From: Spirochaetae bacterium HGW-Spirochaetae-7
Lineage (GTDB): Bacteria > Spirochaetota > Spirochaetia > Treponematales > UBA12059
NCBI GenBank assembly: GCA_002839245.1
Contig: PGXR01000138.1
Location: forward strand, 1-8,310
Length of the DNA: 8,310 bases
Direction: 5' to 3'
Shown here: positions 1-5,631 of the stretch, one piece after another
Position numbering within the stretch: position 1 is the stretch's first letter
Layout of the letters: each line of letters starts with the position of its first letter
Position numbers and translations under genes: made by a program
Notes under the pieces: model-generated
What the model was told of the DNA's origin: nothing
Databases searched by the model: none
The model's input: the letters and a program-made list of their open reading frames with translations, nothing else

Positions 1-697
1 TGGTGTGTCGCGTCTGATTGACTTCGGGGTGGCCAGGGCCGTGGAACGCGGCCTGGTATCGTACGCCCTGACGGACATACGCGACTACGCCGCCGACAAG
101 CACCACAAGTGCGACGACGAGCTGTACGGTGGCGGGGCCGGAATGCTCATGCTGCCGGGTCCGGTATGCGCCGCTCTCGACGCCGTCGAAGCCAAGGCCG
201 CGCGGGTCATCTACGTGACGCCGGGCGGCAGGTTGTTCAACCAAGCCTACGCGCGCGAGCTGGCCGGCGAGGAACGGCTCGTCATCCTCTGCGGACGCTA
301 TGAGGGGGTCGACCAGCGCGTCATTGACGGCTACGTCACCGACGAGATAAGCATCGGCGACTATGTGCTGTCGTCGGGCGAGACTGCCGCGATGGTGATA
401 GTCGACGCAATCTACCGGCTGATACCTGGCGTCATCACCGGGGAATCGCTCGACGAGGAAAGCTTCGAAGGCGGCCTGCTCGAGTACCCCCAGTATACAC
501 GTCCTGCCCTTTATGATACGATGCGGGTCCCTGACGTTCTCGTCTCGGGCCATCACGCGAACATCGTAAAGTGGCGCATGAAGAAACGGCTCGAGAAGAC
601 CCTCCTGTACCGTCCCGACCTGCTCCAGGGCAAGGGACTCGAGGGTGAACTGCGGGCCATTATACTTGAATTGATTGGACAAGGGGGAGAGGCATGA
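1..697 (+). CDS. trmD: tRNA (guanine-N1)-methyltransferase TrmD, 5'-truncated by window edge
   Basis: This is a SAM-dependent SPOUT methyltransferase that makes m1G37 in tRNAs and so prevents +1 frameshifting; it is cytoplasmic and dimeric. The frame is already open at base 2, and the GTG at 5 aligns with an internal Val before the IxxRAxExGL-type segment, so the true start lies upstream and roughly the first 15-20 residues are missing. Numbered from that Val, visible family motifs are YGGGAGM (41-47), VTPGG (71-75), the trefoil-knot LCGRYEGVDQRV (95-106), EISIGDYVLSSGE (114-126, with D119 the expected catalytic Asp), GLLEYPQYTRP (157-167) and LSGHHANI-like SGHHANI (181-187), followed by W190. 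The usual GGE after the catalytic Asp reads SGE. The stop codon overlaps the rplS start (ATGA), as in the usual rpsP-rimM-trmD-rplS operon. Identification is secure; only the 5' end is missing. Confidence 0.97.
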   Translation, partial: GVSRLIDFGVARAVERGLVSYALTDIRDYAADKHHKCDDELYGGGAGMLMLPGPVCAALDAVEAKAARVIYVTPGGRLFNQAYARELAGEERLVILCGRYEGVDQRVIDGYVTDEISIGDYVLSSGETAAMVIVDAIYRLIPGVITGESLDEESFEGGLLEYPQYTRPALYDTMRVPDVLVSGHHANIVKWRMKKRLEKTLLYRPDLLQGKGLEGELRAIILELIGQGGEA

Positions 698-1074
698 ACC
701 TCATAAAGAAGATCGAGGCCGAACAGACCAAGGACTTCCAGGACATAAAGGCCGGGGACACCGTTCGAGTCTATTTCAAGATCGTCGAAGGCAAGACCGA
801 GCGCATCCAGATCTACGAAGGCCTCATCATCGCCACGAAGAACGCGGGCATTGGCAAGACCTTCACTGTCCGCAAGAACTCCTACGGCGTAGGCGTCGAG
901 CGCGTGTTCCCGATGCACTCGCCGCGAATCGACAAGATAGAAGTGCTTCGCTACGGCAAGGTCCGCCGCGCCAAGCTTTACTATATCCGCGAGAAGATCG
1001 GCAAGAAAGCCAAGATCAAGGAGCTTCTGGGCGGGCGCAAGCCTCCCGTTCGTTCCCAGGCCGCCAAGGTCTGA
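694..1074 (+). CDS. rplS: 50S ribosomal protein L19
   Basis: L19 is a structural protein of the large ribosomal subunit, located at the 30S-50S interface. The 126-residue product has normal family length (about 115-130). It carries the conserved core: GDTVRVYFKIVEG (21-33), ERIQIYEGLIIA (36-47), the signature run TFTVRKNSYGVGVERVFP (56-73), then HSPRIDKIEV (75-84) and GKVRRAKLYYIRE (88-100). The basic C-terminal tail (KIGKKAKIKELLGGRK) is typical. The ATG at 694 overlaps the trmD TGA by the ATGA arrangement, and a strong purine-rich ribosome binding site (GGGGGAGAGG) lies just upstream inside trmD. Translational coupling to trmD is likely. A hairpin with a T run follows about 50 bases after its stop. 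Confidence 0.98.
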   Translation: MNLIKKIEAEQTKDFQDIKAGDTVRVYFKIVEGKTERIQIYEGLIIATKNAGIGKTFTVRKNSYGVGVERVFPMHSPRIDKIEVLRYGKVRRAKLYYIREKIGKKAKIKELLGGRKPPVRSQAAKV

Positions 1075-1078
1075 CCGT

Positions 1079-2050
1079 TTGCGGCCAGTAGGCCCCGACG
1101 ACAAGACGATACTGCCGCGACAATCGAACGTCGGCGACGGCCGCAGGCCGCCAGCCGACGTTCGCATTTTAAACCGGCCCGGCCAACCGGTACCTTCGTC
1201 GATCCACGCTCGACCGGGAGTGCCAGCCGCCTCGGCTCCGACCCCGTTCGCTGTCGCGGCTCCGGCCACCAGCCCGGGACCCGCCTTGATGCGAAGCGAC
1301 ATGGCCGACCTGTGTTCCGCCCTCCGCCTGCCGGCCGATGGCAACTCCCTGGTGGTGCTGTCGGCTATGCTCGGCGAGCGGCTGCCGCTCGATGCCGGCA
1401 ACGCCGCCGCAATCCGGAGGGTATTGCGCCGCCACGACGACGATCCGGCGGCGGCTCGCATCGCGGCCCGCGCCCTGGCGGCCGGGCTTGATCCCGATGG
1501 CGCAAGCTCGGAGCGCATCATGGGCATCCTCGATTCGGCCTCCGGGGACGGCTCGGGCGGTCATGAAGGCGCGGGGCATGGCGACGGCGACGAAGCTTTG
1601 CTTACGAAGGCCGCCTCGCCTGACGATAATGACAGTGTGGAAGCGCTTGCCGCGACCCTCAAGGCGGCCCTTTCCCGTTCGGCGCTTGATCCTGAACTGG
1701 CAAAAATGTCGACTCCAGGCATCGACGGAGGCGCCTGGGTTTGCCTGCCGTTCGAGTTGCCGTATGACGGCGTTGATTTCAAGGGTTTCATGCGCGTATG
1801 GTATACTGCGGGGCGGATAGGCCGAGGTCGTTTCGTCGCCGACATACGTTGCGGCGGGCAGAGAAGGCTTCTGGAAATCAGTGGGGGAGGGCCTGGTCCG
1901 TATGGCATCCGCTACTGCGCTGAAGACGACTCCGAGCGGGCGATGTTCACCGAGGCCTTCGGAAAGTACGGCAGGGTGACCGTGTCCAGCCTCGAAGCCG
2001 GGGACCTGGCCGATCTCGAGGGCACGCGGAAGGTAGACGCGGATGCCTGA
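1079..2050 (+). CDS. Hypothetical protein, FliK/YlqG-like candidate upstream of flhB2
   Basis: I do not recognise this protein by a clear signature. The longest form is 323 residues from TTG 1079. Residues 30-70 are Pro/Ala/Ser-rich and probably disordered. A helical block follows (about 75-135, containing LRLPADGNS and GERLPLD), then an acidic/Gly-rich linker (about 155-190). A compact C-terminal domain (about 218-312) starts with GGAWVCLPFEL and contains FKGFMRVWY, RFVADIRCGGQRRLLEI and FTEAFGKYGRVTVSSLE. Disordered N-terminus plus small beta-rich C-terminal domain is the layout of FliK hook-length proteins. The position directly before an FlhB C-domain gene mirrors ylqG-ylqH of Bacillus and a hypothetical gene of Treponema (from memory). 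A role in flagellar export control is inference. The start is uncertain: TTG 1079 lies before the hairpin, and alternatives are GTG 1220, TTG 1286 and ATG 1289 (GGGA about 9 bases upstream). The last 8 bases overlap the next gene. Confidence 0.7.
   Translation: MRPVGPDDKTILPRQSNVGDGRRPPADVRILNRPGQPVPSSIHARPGVPAASAPTPFAVAAPATSPGPALMRSDMADLCSALRLPADGNSLVVLSAMLGERLPLDAGNAAAIRRVLRRHDDDPAAARIAARALAAGLDPDGASSERIMGILDSASGDGSGGHEGAGHGDGDEALLTKAASPDDNDSVEALAATLKAALSRSALDPELAKMSTPGIDGGAWVCLPFELPYDGVDFKGFMRVWYTAGRIGRGRFVADIRCGGQRRLLEISGGGPGPYGIRYCAEDDSERAMFTEAFGKYGRVTVSSLEAGDLADLEGTRKVDADA
1125..1170 (+). terminator. Candidate Rho-independent terminator/attenuator after rplS
   Basis: A perfect 11-bp inverted repeat, CGAACGTCGGC (1125-1135) and GCCGACGTTCG (1154-1164), encloses a second nested stem, CGGCC (1138-1142) with GGCCG (1146-1150) and loop GCA. 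The outer stem is followed by CATTTTAAA, a short T run. The position 50 bases past the rplS stop fits termination or attenuation of the translation operon. The T run is only four bases, so efficiency may be partial, and read-through into the next gene is possible. If the longest start of the next gene (1079) were correct, this hairpin would lie inside coding sequence. Confidence 0.55.
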
Positions 2051-2300
2051 CCGACCGGGCAAGAGATCGGTTGCCCTGCGCTACGACAAGTCGATGCCTG
2101 CTCCCCTCGTGGTAGCGAAAGGCGCCGGCAGGGTGGCCGAGCGCATCGAGAGCATAGCGCGGGAAGCCGGCGTGGCCGTCGTCAGTGACGGCCAGCTTGC
2201 CGCGGGGCTTGAACCTGTCGATATTGGCGAGTATGTACCTCCCGAATATTGGGAGCTCATGGCCCGCGTTCTCGTTTTTATAAGGAAAGTACGACGATGA
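2043..2300 (+). CDS. FlhB C-terminal domain homologue (FlhB2/YlqH-like)
   Basis: This 85-residue protein consists only of the cytoplasmic C-terminal domain of the flagellar/type III export switch protein FlhB. The match is clear: SVALRYDKSMPAPLVVAKG (9-27), RVAERIESIAREAGVAVV (30-47), QLAAGLEPVDIGEYVPPEYW (51-70) and a final ARVLVFIRKVRR (74-85). Full FlhB has an N-terminal membrane domain and an autocleaving NPTH just before this segment. Here both are absent and the protein begins right where the cleaved fragment would begin. Such stand-alone proteins (YlqH in Bacillus, FlhB2/FhlB in others) are thought to stand in for the cleaved C-domain or modulate substrate switching; the role here is inferred. 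The ATG overlaps the end of the upstream gene by 8 bases and has a GGAAGG ribosome binding site about 8 bases upstream. It overlaps the next gene by ATGA. Confidence 0.9.
   Translation: MPDRPGKRSVALRYDKSMPAPLVVAKGAGRVAERIESIAREAGVAVVSDGQLAAGLEPVDIGEYVPPEYWELMARVLVFIRKVRR
2282..2289 (+). promoter_or_regulatory. Ribosome binding site fixing the start of the HD-GYP gene
   Basis: AAGGAAAG lies 7 bases before ATG 2297, inside the 3' end of the flhB2-like gene. It supports ATG 2297 over the longer in-frame TTG at 2249, which would overlap the upstream gene by about 50 bases and has no comparable site. Confidence 0.7.
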
Positions 2301-3445
2301 AAAAGAAGTATTCGCTTGACAGGATCTTGCCGGGTTCTCGTTTTACCGCCGATGCCTTTTCGGATGGAGACAACCTCTTTGCGTCCGCGGGAGTCTTGAT
2401 TCGGGCAAAGGACATAGAAGGACTGACCCGCTGGGGAATCACCGCGGTATTCAGCGAAGGCCAGCTCGAGGGGCCGGATGCTAACAAGGAAGAGTCGTCC
2501 CTGGCTGCAGGCGCGGGCAGCGCGCGGGGAGGCGTCGCGGCTTTCGCCGACCATGCGCTGTATGCCTCGTACACCGACATGATAGACAGGCTCAAGAGCC
2601 TGATGGAAAAGATCGCGGCAGCGGAACGTATCGAGCCCAAGACGGTCGACCGCCTGTCCCAGGACCTGGTCCAGCTCGTCCGCGACAAGGAAGCCGAGGT
2701 GATATCGGCGATCCTTTCTGCCGACGTCAAAGGCTACGACCAGGCGCGGGCGGGCGTCAACTGCGCGATACTCTCGGTCGTCGTCGGCCAGACCATGAAG
2801 CTGCCGCCGCACAGGCTCGTCCACCTCGCCTCCGGCGCCCTGCTTCACGACGTCGGCATGTTGCGCGTACCCGAGGCCATCATCAAGAAAAAGGGTTCCC
2901 TCAGCCCGGAGGAAGCGCAGAAGATGCGCGCCCACCCTTTGCTGTCGTACCGCATCATCGTCAAGGAGCTCCAGTACCCCGACGACGTCGGCCTGGTGGG
3001 GCTTCAGCACCACGAGCGCTGGGACGGCGAGGGCTATCCCCGGAAGGCGAGCGGGCAGGGCATCGACCTCCTGGCCCGCATCGTCTCGGTTGCCGACGCC
3101 TTCGAGGCCATGGTCAGCCAGAAGCCGTACCGCAACCCGATGATTGGCTACGCGGCCATCAAGAGCCTCCTGTCGGACAACTCGAGGCGTTTCGACCCGG
3201 ACGTACTCAAGGCATTCGTCAGGAGCATGGGCATCTATCCGATTGGATCCGTCGTCGTCCTGAACAACGCGGCCATTGCCCGCGTCATAGACACCCACGC
3301 CGACGCGCCGCTACGCCCGAAGCTCAAGATCATAGTCGACGAGTTCGGCAAGCACTTCAAGGACGACTCCGGCGACACCATCGACCTGCTGGCCGAGAAG
3401 ACGCAGTTCATAGCCCGGGCGCTCGATCCTCGGGAACTGGCATAG
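2297..3445 (+). CDS. HD-GYP domain protein, possibly degenerate c-di-GMP phosphodiesterase
   Basis: HD-GYP proteins hydrolyse cyclic di-GMP to pGpG/GMP. The 382-residue product has an N-terminal DUF3391-like segment (about 5-55: YSLDRILPGSRF, GVLIRAKDIEGLTRWGI), a linker, a helical stretch (about 90-140) and the HD-GYP domain (about 145-305). Visible motifs are ALLHDVGM (181-188; H184, D185), VPEAIIKKKGSLSPEE (191-206), H213, HHERWDGEGYP (238-248, containing the GYP signature), D267 in SVADAFEAM and KPYRNP (276-281). Two usual positions differ: the first metal-ligand His (HSVNV in relatives) reads AGVNC (A152), and the Lys of HDxGK reads Met (M188). The enzyme may therefore be weakened, altered or a binding-only receptor. 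A C-terminal domain (about 312-375, YPIGSVVVLNN) is of the kind seen after treponemal HD-GYP domains. It starts by ATGA overlap with the flhB2-like gene, a pairing that suggests a link to motility (inference). It is soluble, with no membrane segment seen. Confidence 0.9.
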   Translation: MKKKYSLDRILPGSRFTADAFSDGDNLFASAGVLIRAKDIEGLTRWGITAVFSEGQLEGPDANKEESSLAAGAGSARGGVAAFADHALYASYTDMIDRLKSLMEKIAAAERIEPKTVDRLSQDLVQLVRDKEAEVISAILSADVKGYDQARAGVNCAILSVVVGQTMKLPPHRLVHLASGALLHDVGMLRVPEAIIKKKGSLSPEEAQKMRAHPLLSYRIIVKELQYPDDVGLVGLQHHERWDGEGYPRKASGQGIDLLARIVSVADAFEAMVSQKPYRNPMIGYAAIKSLLSDNSRRFDPDVLKAFVRSMGIYPIGSVVVLNNAAIARVIDTHADAPLRPKLKIIVDEFGKHFKDDSGDTIDLLAEKTQFIARALDPRELA

Positions 3446-3450
3446 CCGGC

Positions 3451-3840
3451 ATGGAAGGCCGCATCGCGGGGAACCGCGCCGCGGCAAGCCGTACCGCCAA
3501 GGGGCGGGCAGCCGAGGATGTCGTCGCCGTTGCCATGGCGTCCGGCGGTTGGACCATAGTCGCGCGGAACTGGCGCCGGGGAGCCGGGGAACTGGATATC
3601 GTAGCTTGTCGTGACGGCACCCTGGCCTTTGTCGAGGTGAAGGCGACCGACGCATTTGGCATCGAGGGGCTCGAATCGTCGGTCGGCCGCCGAAAGCGGC
3701 AGAGGATCGTCGAAACGTCTAAACTATTCATCGCCGCGCATCGAGAATTTGAGTACGCGGCAATCAGGTATGATGTAGCGTCCGTCAAGGCAGGAGCCAT
3801 GGCGGAATACTTCGAGAACGCGTTCGCGGAGCGTACATGA
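3451..3840 (+). CDS. yraN: UPF0102 family protein YraN
   Basis: This is a 129-residue member of the UPF0102 (YraN) family, small proteins with a predicted endonuclease-like (PD-(D/E)xK-type) fold and no firmly established function. Recognisable elements are KGRAAED (17-23), GGWTIVARNWRR (32-43), GAGELDIVACRDGTLAFVEVK (44-64; D49, E62 and K64 are the expected nuclease-like residues), a FGIEGLESSVGRRKRQRI stretch (69-86), and the RYDVASV segment (107-113) with a closing AF (124-125). Length is normal for the family. The start ATG lies 5 bases after the HD-GYP stop; no strong ribosome binding site is visible, so translation may depend on coupling. The stop overlaps the next small gene (ATGA). 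In Firmicutes and spirochaetes yraN commonly sits near rplS/rnhB/ylqH, which agrees with this neighbourhood. Confidence 0.93.
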   Translation: MEGRIAGNRAAASRTAKGRAAEDVVAVAMASGGWTIVARNWRRGAGELDIVACRDGTLAFVEVKATDAFGIEGLESSVGRRKRQRIVETSKLFIAAHREFEYAAIRYDVASVKAGAMAEYFENAFAERT

Positions 3841-4016
3841 CAAGTGAAGCACGGCACGACATAGACTCCGACAGGCTTGAAGAACTCAGGGCCATGGTGC
3901 ATGATGAGCGCTACATGGCCGGAGCGATTCTTCGCCTGGCCTACGTGCTCAGCGATGAAATCATGGACGGTATCGGAGTAAGCAATGGCGGATGGAAACA
4001 AGGAAACAAGGCGTAG
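3837..4016 (+). CDS. Small hypothetical protein, 59 aa
   Basis: An open frame of 59 codons starts at an ATG that overlaps the yraN stop (ATGA) and ends 32 bases inside the next gene. The product is acidic in its first half and rich in helix-forming residues: it opens MTSEARHDIDSDRLEELR, followed by MVHDERYMAGAILRLAYVLSDEIMDGI (residues 20-46), probably one amphipathic helix pair. There is no signal peptide or transmembrane segment and no motif I can name. Without this frame, bases 3841-3984 would be an unexplained gap in an otherwise gapless gene cluster. Junction geometry and gap filling support it as a real gene. I believe treponemes have a similar small protein at this place, but I cannot verify it. 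Function unknown. Confidence 0.72.
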   Translation: MTSEARHDIDSDRLEELRAMVHDERYMAGAILRLAYVLSDEIMDGIGVSNGGWKQGNKA

Positions 4017-4434
4017 GTTCGGCCGTCGGGGTCGCGGGCGGTCAGGCCCGAAGGCCGTCGAACCGGCGACCGGGATCGCGTCCGATGCCGAGCCTTCCGG
4101 GGAACAGGGCGACGTGTCGGGGATCGCGCCCAAGGACCAGGTGGCCGTCGTCTGTTCCATATGCCAGAAACAGATTTTCGACCTTTCCAGCGCGCTCGCA
4201 GGCCGCGATGGCGGGACGCCCGTGCACTTCGATTGCGCGCTTGCCAAGGCATCCGAAGGCGAGCCGCTTGAGCCTTCCGAGCGGGTGGCCTATGTAGGCC
4301 GCGGCGCCTTCGCCGTCGTCGAGTACCGCGACAAGAGCATGACAGCCTTCACGATCAAGCGCCGCATCCAGTGGGAGAAGGAAGGCGAGAAGTTCGACTG
4401 GCGCCGCAACATCCAGAAACGGCTGGGCCTGTAG
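3985..4434 (+). CDS. Conserved-type hypothetical protein with CxxC...HxxC zinc-ribbon-like motif
   Basis: The 149-residue product has a strongly basic Arg/Gly-rich N-terminus (RRRFGRRGRGRS, 9-20), an acidic/Pro/Gly linker (25-50), then VCSICQKQIFDLSSAL (56-71) and PVHFDCALA (79-87). Residues C57, C60, H81 and C84 form a plausible CxxC-x20-HxxC metal site. The C-terminal part includes RVAYVGRGAFAVVEY (100-114), FTIKRRIQWEKEGEKFDWR (122-140) and a basic end. I recall similar uncharacterised proteins in treponemes with the same CPxCxKxI...HFDC pattern, but no function is known. RNA or ribosome association is a guess from the basic RG-rich tail and the translation-gene context. The start ATG has GGAG 6 bases upstream and overlaps the small gene before it by 32 bases, so it is probably the last gene of the cluster. 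Confidence 0.8.
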   Translation: MADGNKETRRRFGRRGRGRSGPKAVEPATGIASDAEPSGEQGDVSGIAPKDQVAVVCSICQKQIFDLSSALAGRDGGTPVHFDCALAKASEGEPLEPSERVAYVGRGAFAVVEYRDKSMTAFTIKRRIQWEKEGEKFDWRRNIQKRLGL

Positions 4435-4452
4435 CCTCCATATCCCCCGGCT

Positions 4453-4481
4453 TTGGATTCACCGGACCTTTCGCCTATACT
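4453..4481 (+). promoter_or_regulatory. Candidate sigma70-like promoter for the response regulator-PP2C gene
   Basis: TTGGAT (4453-4458) and TATACT (4476-4481) are 17 bases apart. The -10 matches the consensus at 5 of 6 positions; the -35 only at TTG. Transcription would start near 4488, giving a leader of only about 10 bases that would begin within the ribosome binding site. Read-through from the upstream cluster (stop at 4434, no terminator seen) is the alternative. Confidence 0.35.
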
Positions 4482-4484
4482 GGT

Positions 4485-4490
4485 AGCAGG
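4485..4490 (+). promoter_or_regulatory. Ribosome binding site fixing the start at ATG 4498
   Basis: CAGGGG lies 7 bases before ATG 4498. This supports that start over the in-frame TTG at 4453, whose 15 extra residues precede the receiver domain's first beta strand and show no conserved character. Confidence 0.6.
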
Positions 4491-4497
4491 GGCTGCC

Positions 4498-5610
4498 ATG
4501 ACCGACACATCGTATACCGTGCTCGTAGTCGACGATTCGAACTCCAACCGCCTGTTCCTTGCGAGCATCCTGGAGGAGGACGGCTACCGCATCATCCAGG
4601 CGCCTGACGGGGAAACCTGCCTTGCGGCGGCCGTCTCCGAGAACCCGGTACTCATACTCCTGGACGTAGTCATGCCAGGAATCGACGGCTTCGAGACCCT
4701 GCGGCGCCTCAAGGCTGATCCGGCGACCAGGCGCACCGCCGTCATCATGCTGACCAGCCTGGGCGACCAGGAATCCAAGCTCAGGGCCTTTGATTTCGGC
4801 GCGGTGGACTACATCGTCAAGTCCGCGAACGAGGCCGAGGTCCGGGCCAGGGTCCGGGTCCACGTACGCCTCGCGAAGGCCAACGAGGAGCTGCTCGCGT
4901 CGCGCGCCGAAAGTCTCAGGCAGATATCCGCCGCCCAGCGCTCGCTCCTCGTCAAGCCGTCGGACCTTCCCGAAGCCCGCTTCTCCGTCTACTACCGCTC
5001 GCTCCACGAAGCGGGCGGGGACTTCTACGACGTCGTGAACGTGTCCGACGGCGTCTGGTTTTACTTGATGGCCGACGTGGCCGGCCACGACGTCGGCACG
5101 AGCTACGTGACGCCTGCGGTCAAGGTGCTGCTCAAGCAGTGTGCGACTCCCGTCTACTCGGTGCCCGAATCGATCGCCTACCTTAACGGCGTGCTCTCAA
5201 AGACCGTCCTCGAAGACAACTACCTGACCGCCTTCGCGCTGCGCATCAACCGTCGCGCGGGAAAGGCAGTCTACCTGGCCGCCGGCCATCCTCCCGCCAT
5301 CTACATACCCAGGGACGGTCCGGTCCGTCTCGCCAAGTGCGAAAACCCGTTCATCGGCATGCTGGAGGATTCCGTTTACGAGTCCGCTACGCTTGATATC
5401 CGAGAGGGCGACCGCTTCATCCTCTATACCGACGGCCTCGTCGAGCTTGGCCTCGAAGACGATCCGTCAAGCGACCTCGAAAAGCGCTTGGTCGATGTAG
5501 TTTCCGGGTTGCGCGGCCTGGCGCTCGATGAACTTCCTTCGGCACTCGTGCGCGGGATGGGCGCGGACAAGCCCGACGACGACGTGGCGGTCATGGCCGT
5601 GGAGGTATAG
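4498..5610 (+). CDS. Response regulator with C-terminal PP2C (RsbU/SpoIIE-type) serine phosphatase
   Basis: The 370-residue product couples a phosphorylation-controlled receiver to a PPM-family Ser/Thr phosphatase. Receiver (about 6-122): acidic pair D12-D13, phospho-acceptor D56 in LLDVVMPGIDG, T86 in MLTS and K108 in YIVKS, all canonical. A helical, probably coiled-coil linker (about 123-150) leads to the phosphatase: AGGDFYDVV (172-180, metal-binding Asp in GGDFYD), MADVAGHDVG (191-200), LTAFALRINRRAGKAVYLAAGHPPA (243-267), FILYTDGLVE (307-316) and the terminal KPDDDVAVMAVEV (358-370). All expected metal-binding Asp are present, so it should be active. Such proteins usually dephosphorylate an STAS anti-sigma-factor antagonist in partner-switching pathways. 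No STAS protein, anti-sigma kinase or histidine kinase lies in this window, so its partner and output are unknown. It converges with the exporter gene, with 21 bases between their stops. Confidence 0.95.
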   Translation: MTDTSYTVLVVDDSNSNRLFLASILEEDGYRIIQAPDGETCLAAAVSENPVLILLDVVMPGIDGFETLRRLKADPATRRTAVIMLTSLGDQESKLRAFDFGAVDYIVKSANEAEVRARVRVHVRLAKANEELLASRAESLRQISAAQRSLLVKPSDLPEARFSVYYRSLHEAGGDFYDVVNVSDGVWFYLMADVAGHDVGTSYVTPAVKVLLKQCATPVYSVPESIAYLNGVLSKTVLEDNYLTAFALRINRRAGKAVYLAAGHPPAIYIPRDGPVRLAKCENPFIGMLEDSVYESATLDIREGDRFILYTDGLVELGLEDDPSSDLEKRLVDVVSGLRGLALDELPSALVRGMGADKPDDDVAVMAVEV

Positions 5611-5631
5611 CCGGTCGACTGGGCTCCCGGG

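Noticed and set aside
553..1527. 324-codon open frame on the minus strand
   Set aside because: It lies antisense to trmD, rplS and the next gene; L19 and TrmD are certain, and the translation is low-complexity with no family resemblance. Typical of high-GC shadow frames.
2249..2296. N-terminal extension of the HD-GYP gene from TTG 2249
   Set aside because: It overlaps the upstream gene by about 50 bases with no good ribosome binding site, while ATG 2297 has AAGGAAAG and an ATGA overlap.
2081..3298. 405-codon open frame on the minus strand
   Set aside because: Antisense to the flhB2-like and HD-GYP genes, both of which have clear motifs and ribosome binding sites. No motif is seen in the antisense product.
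3837..4016. Possible Spo0E-like phosphatase motif in the 59-aa protein
   Set aside because: The LEELR start and SDEIMD are reminiscent of the family, but the SxxLD spacing is wrong, so I do not assign the family.
3408..4247. 279-codon open frame on the minus strand
   Set aside because: Antisense to yraN, the small gene and the CxxC protein; it has no recognisable domain, and yraN is firmly identified.
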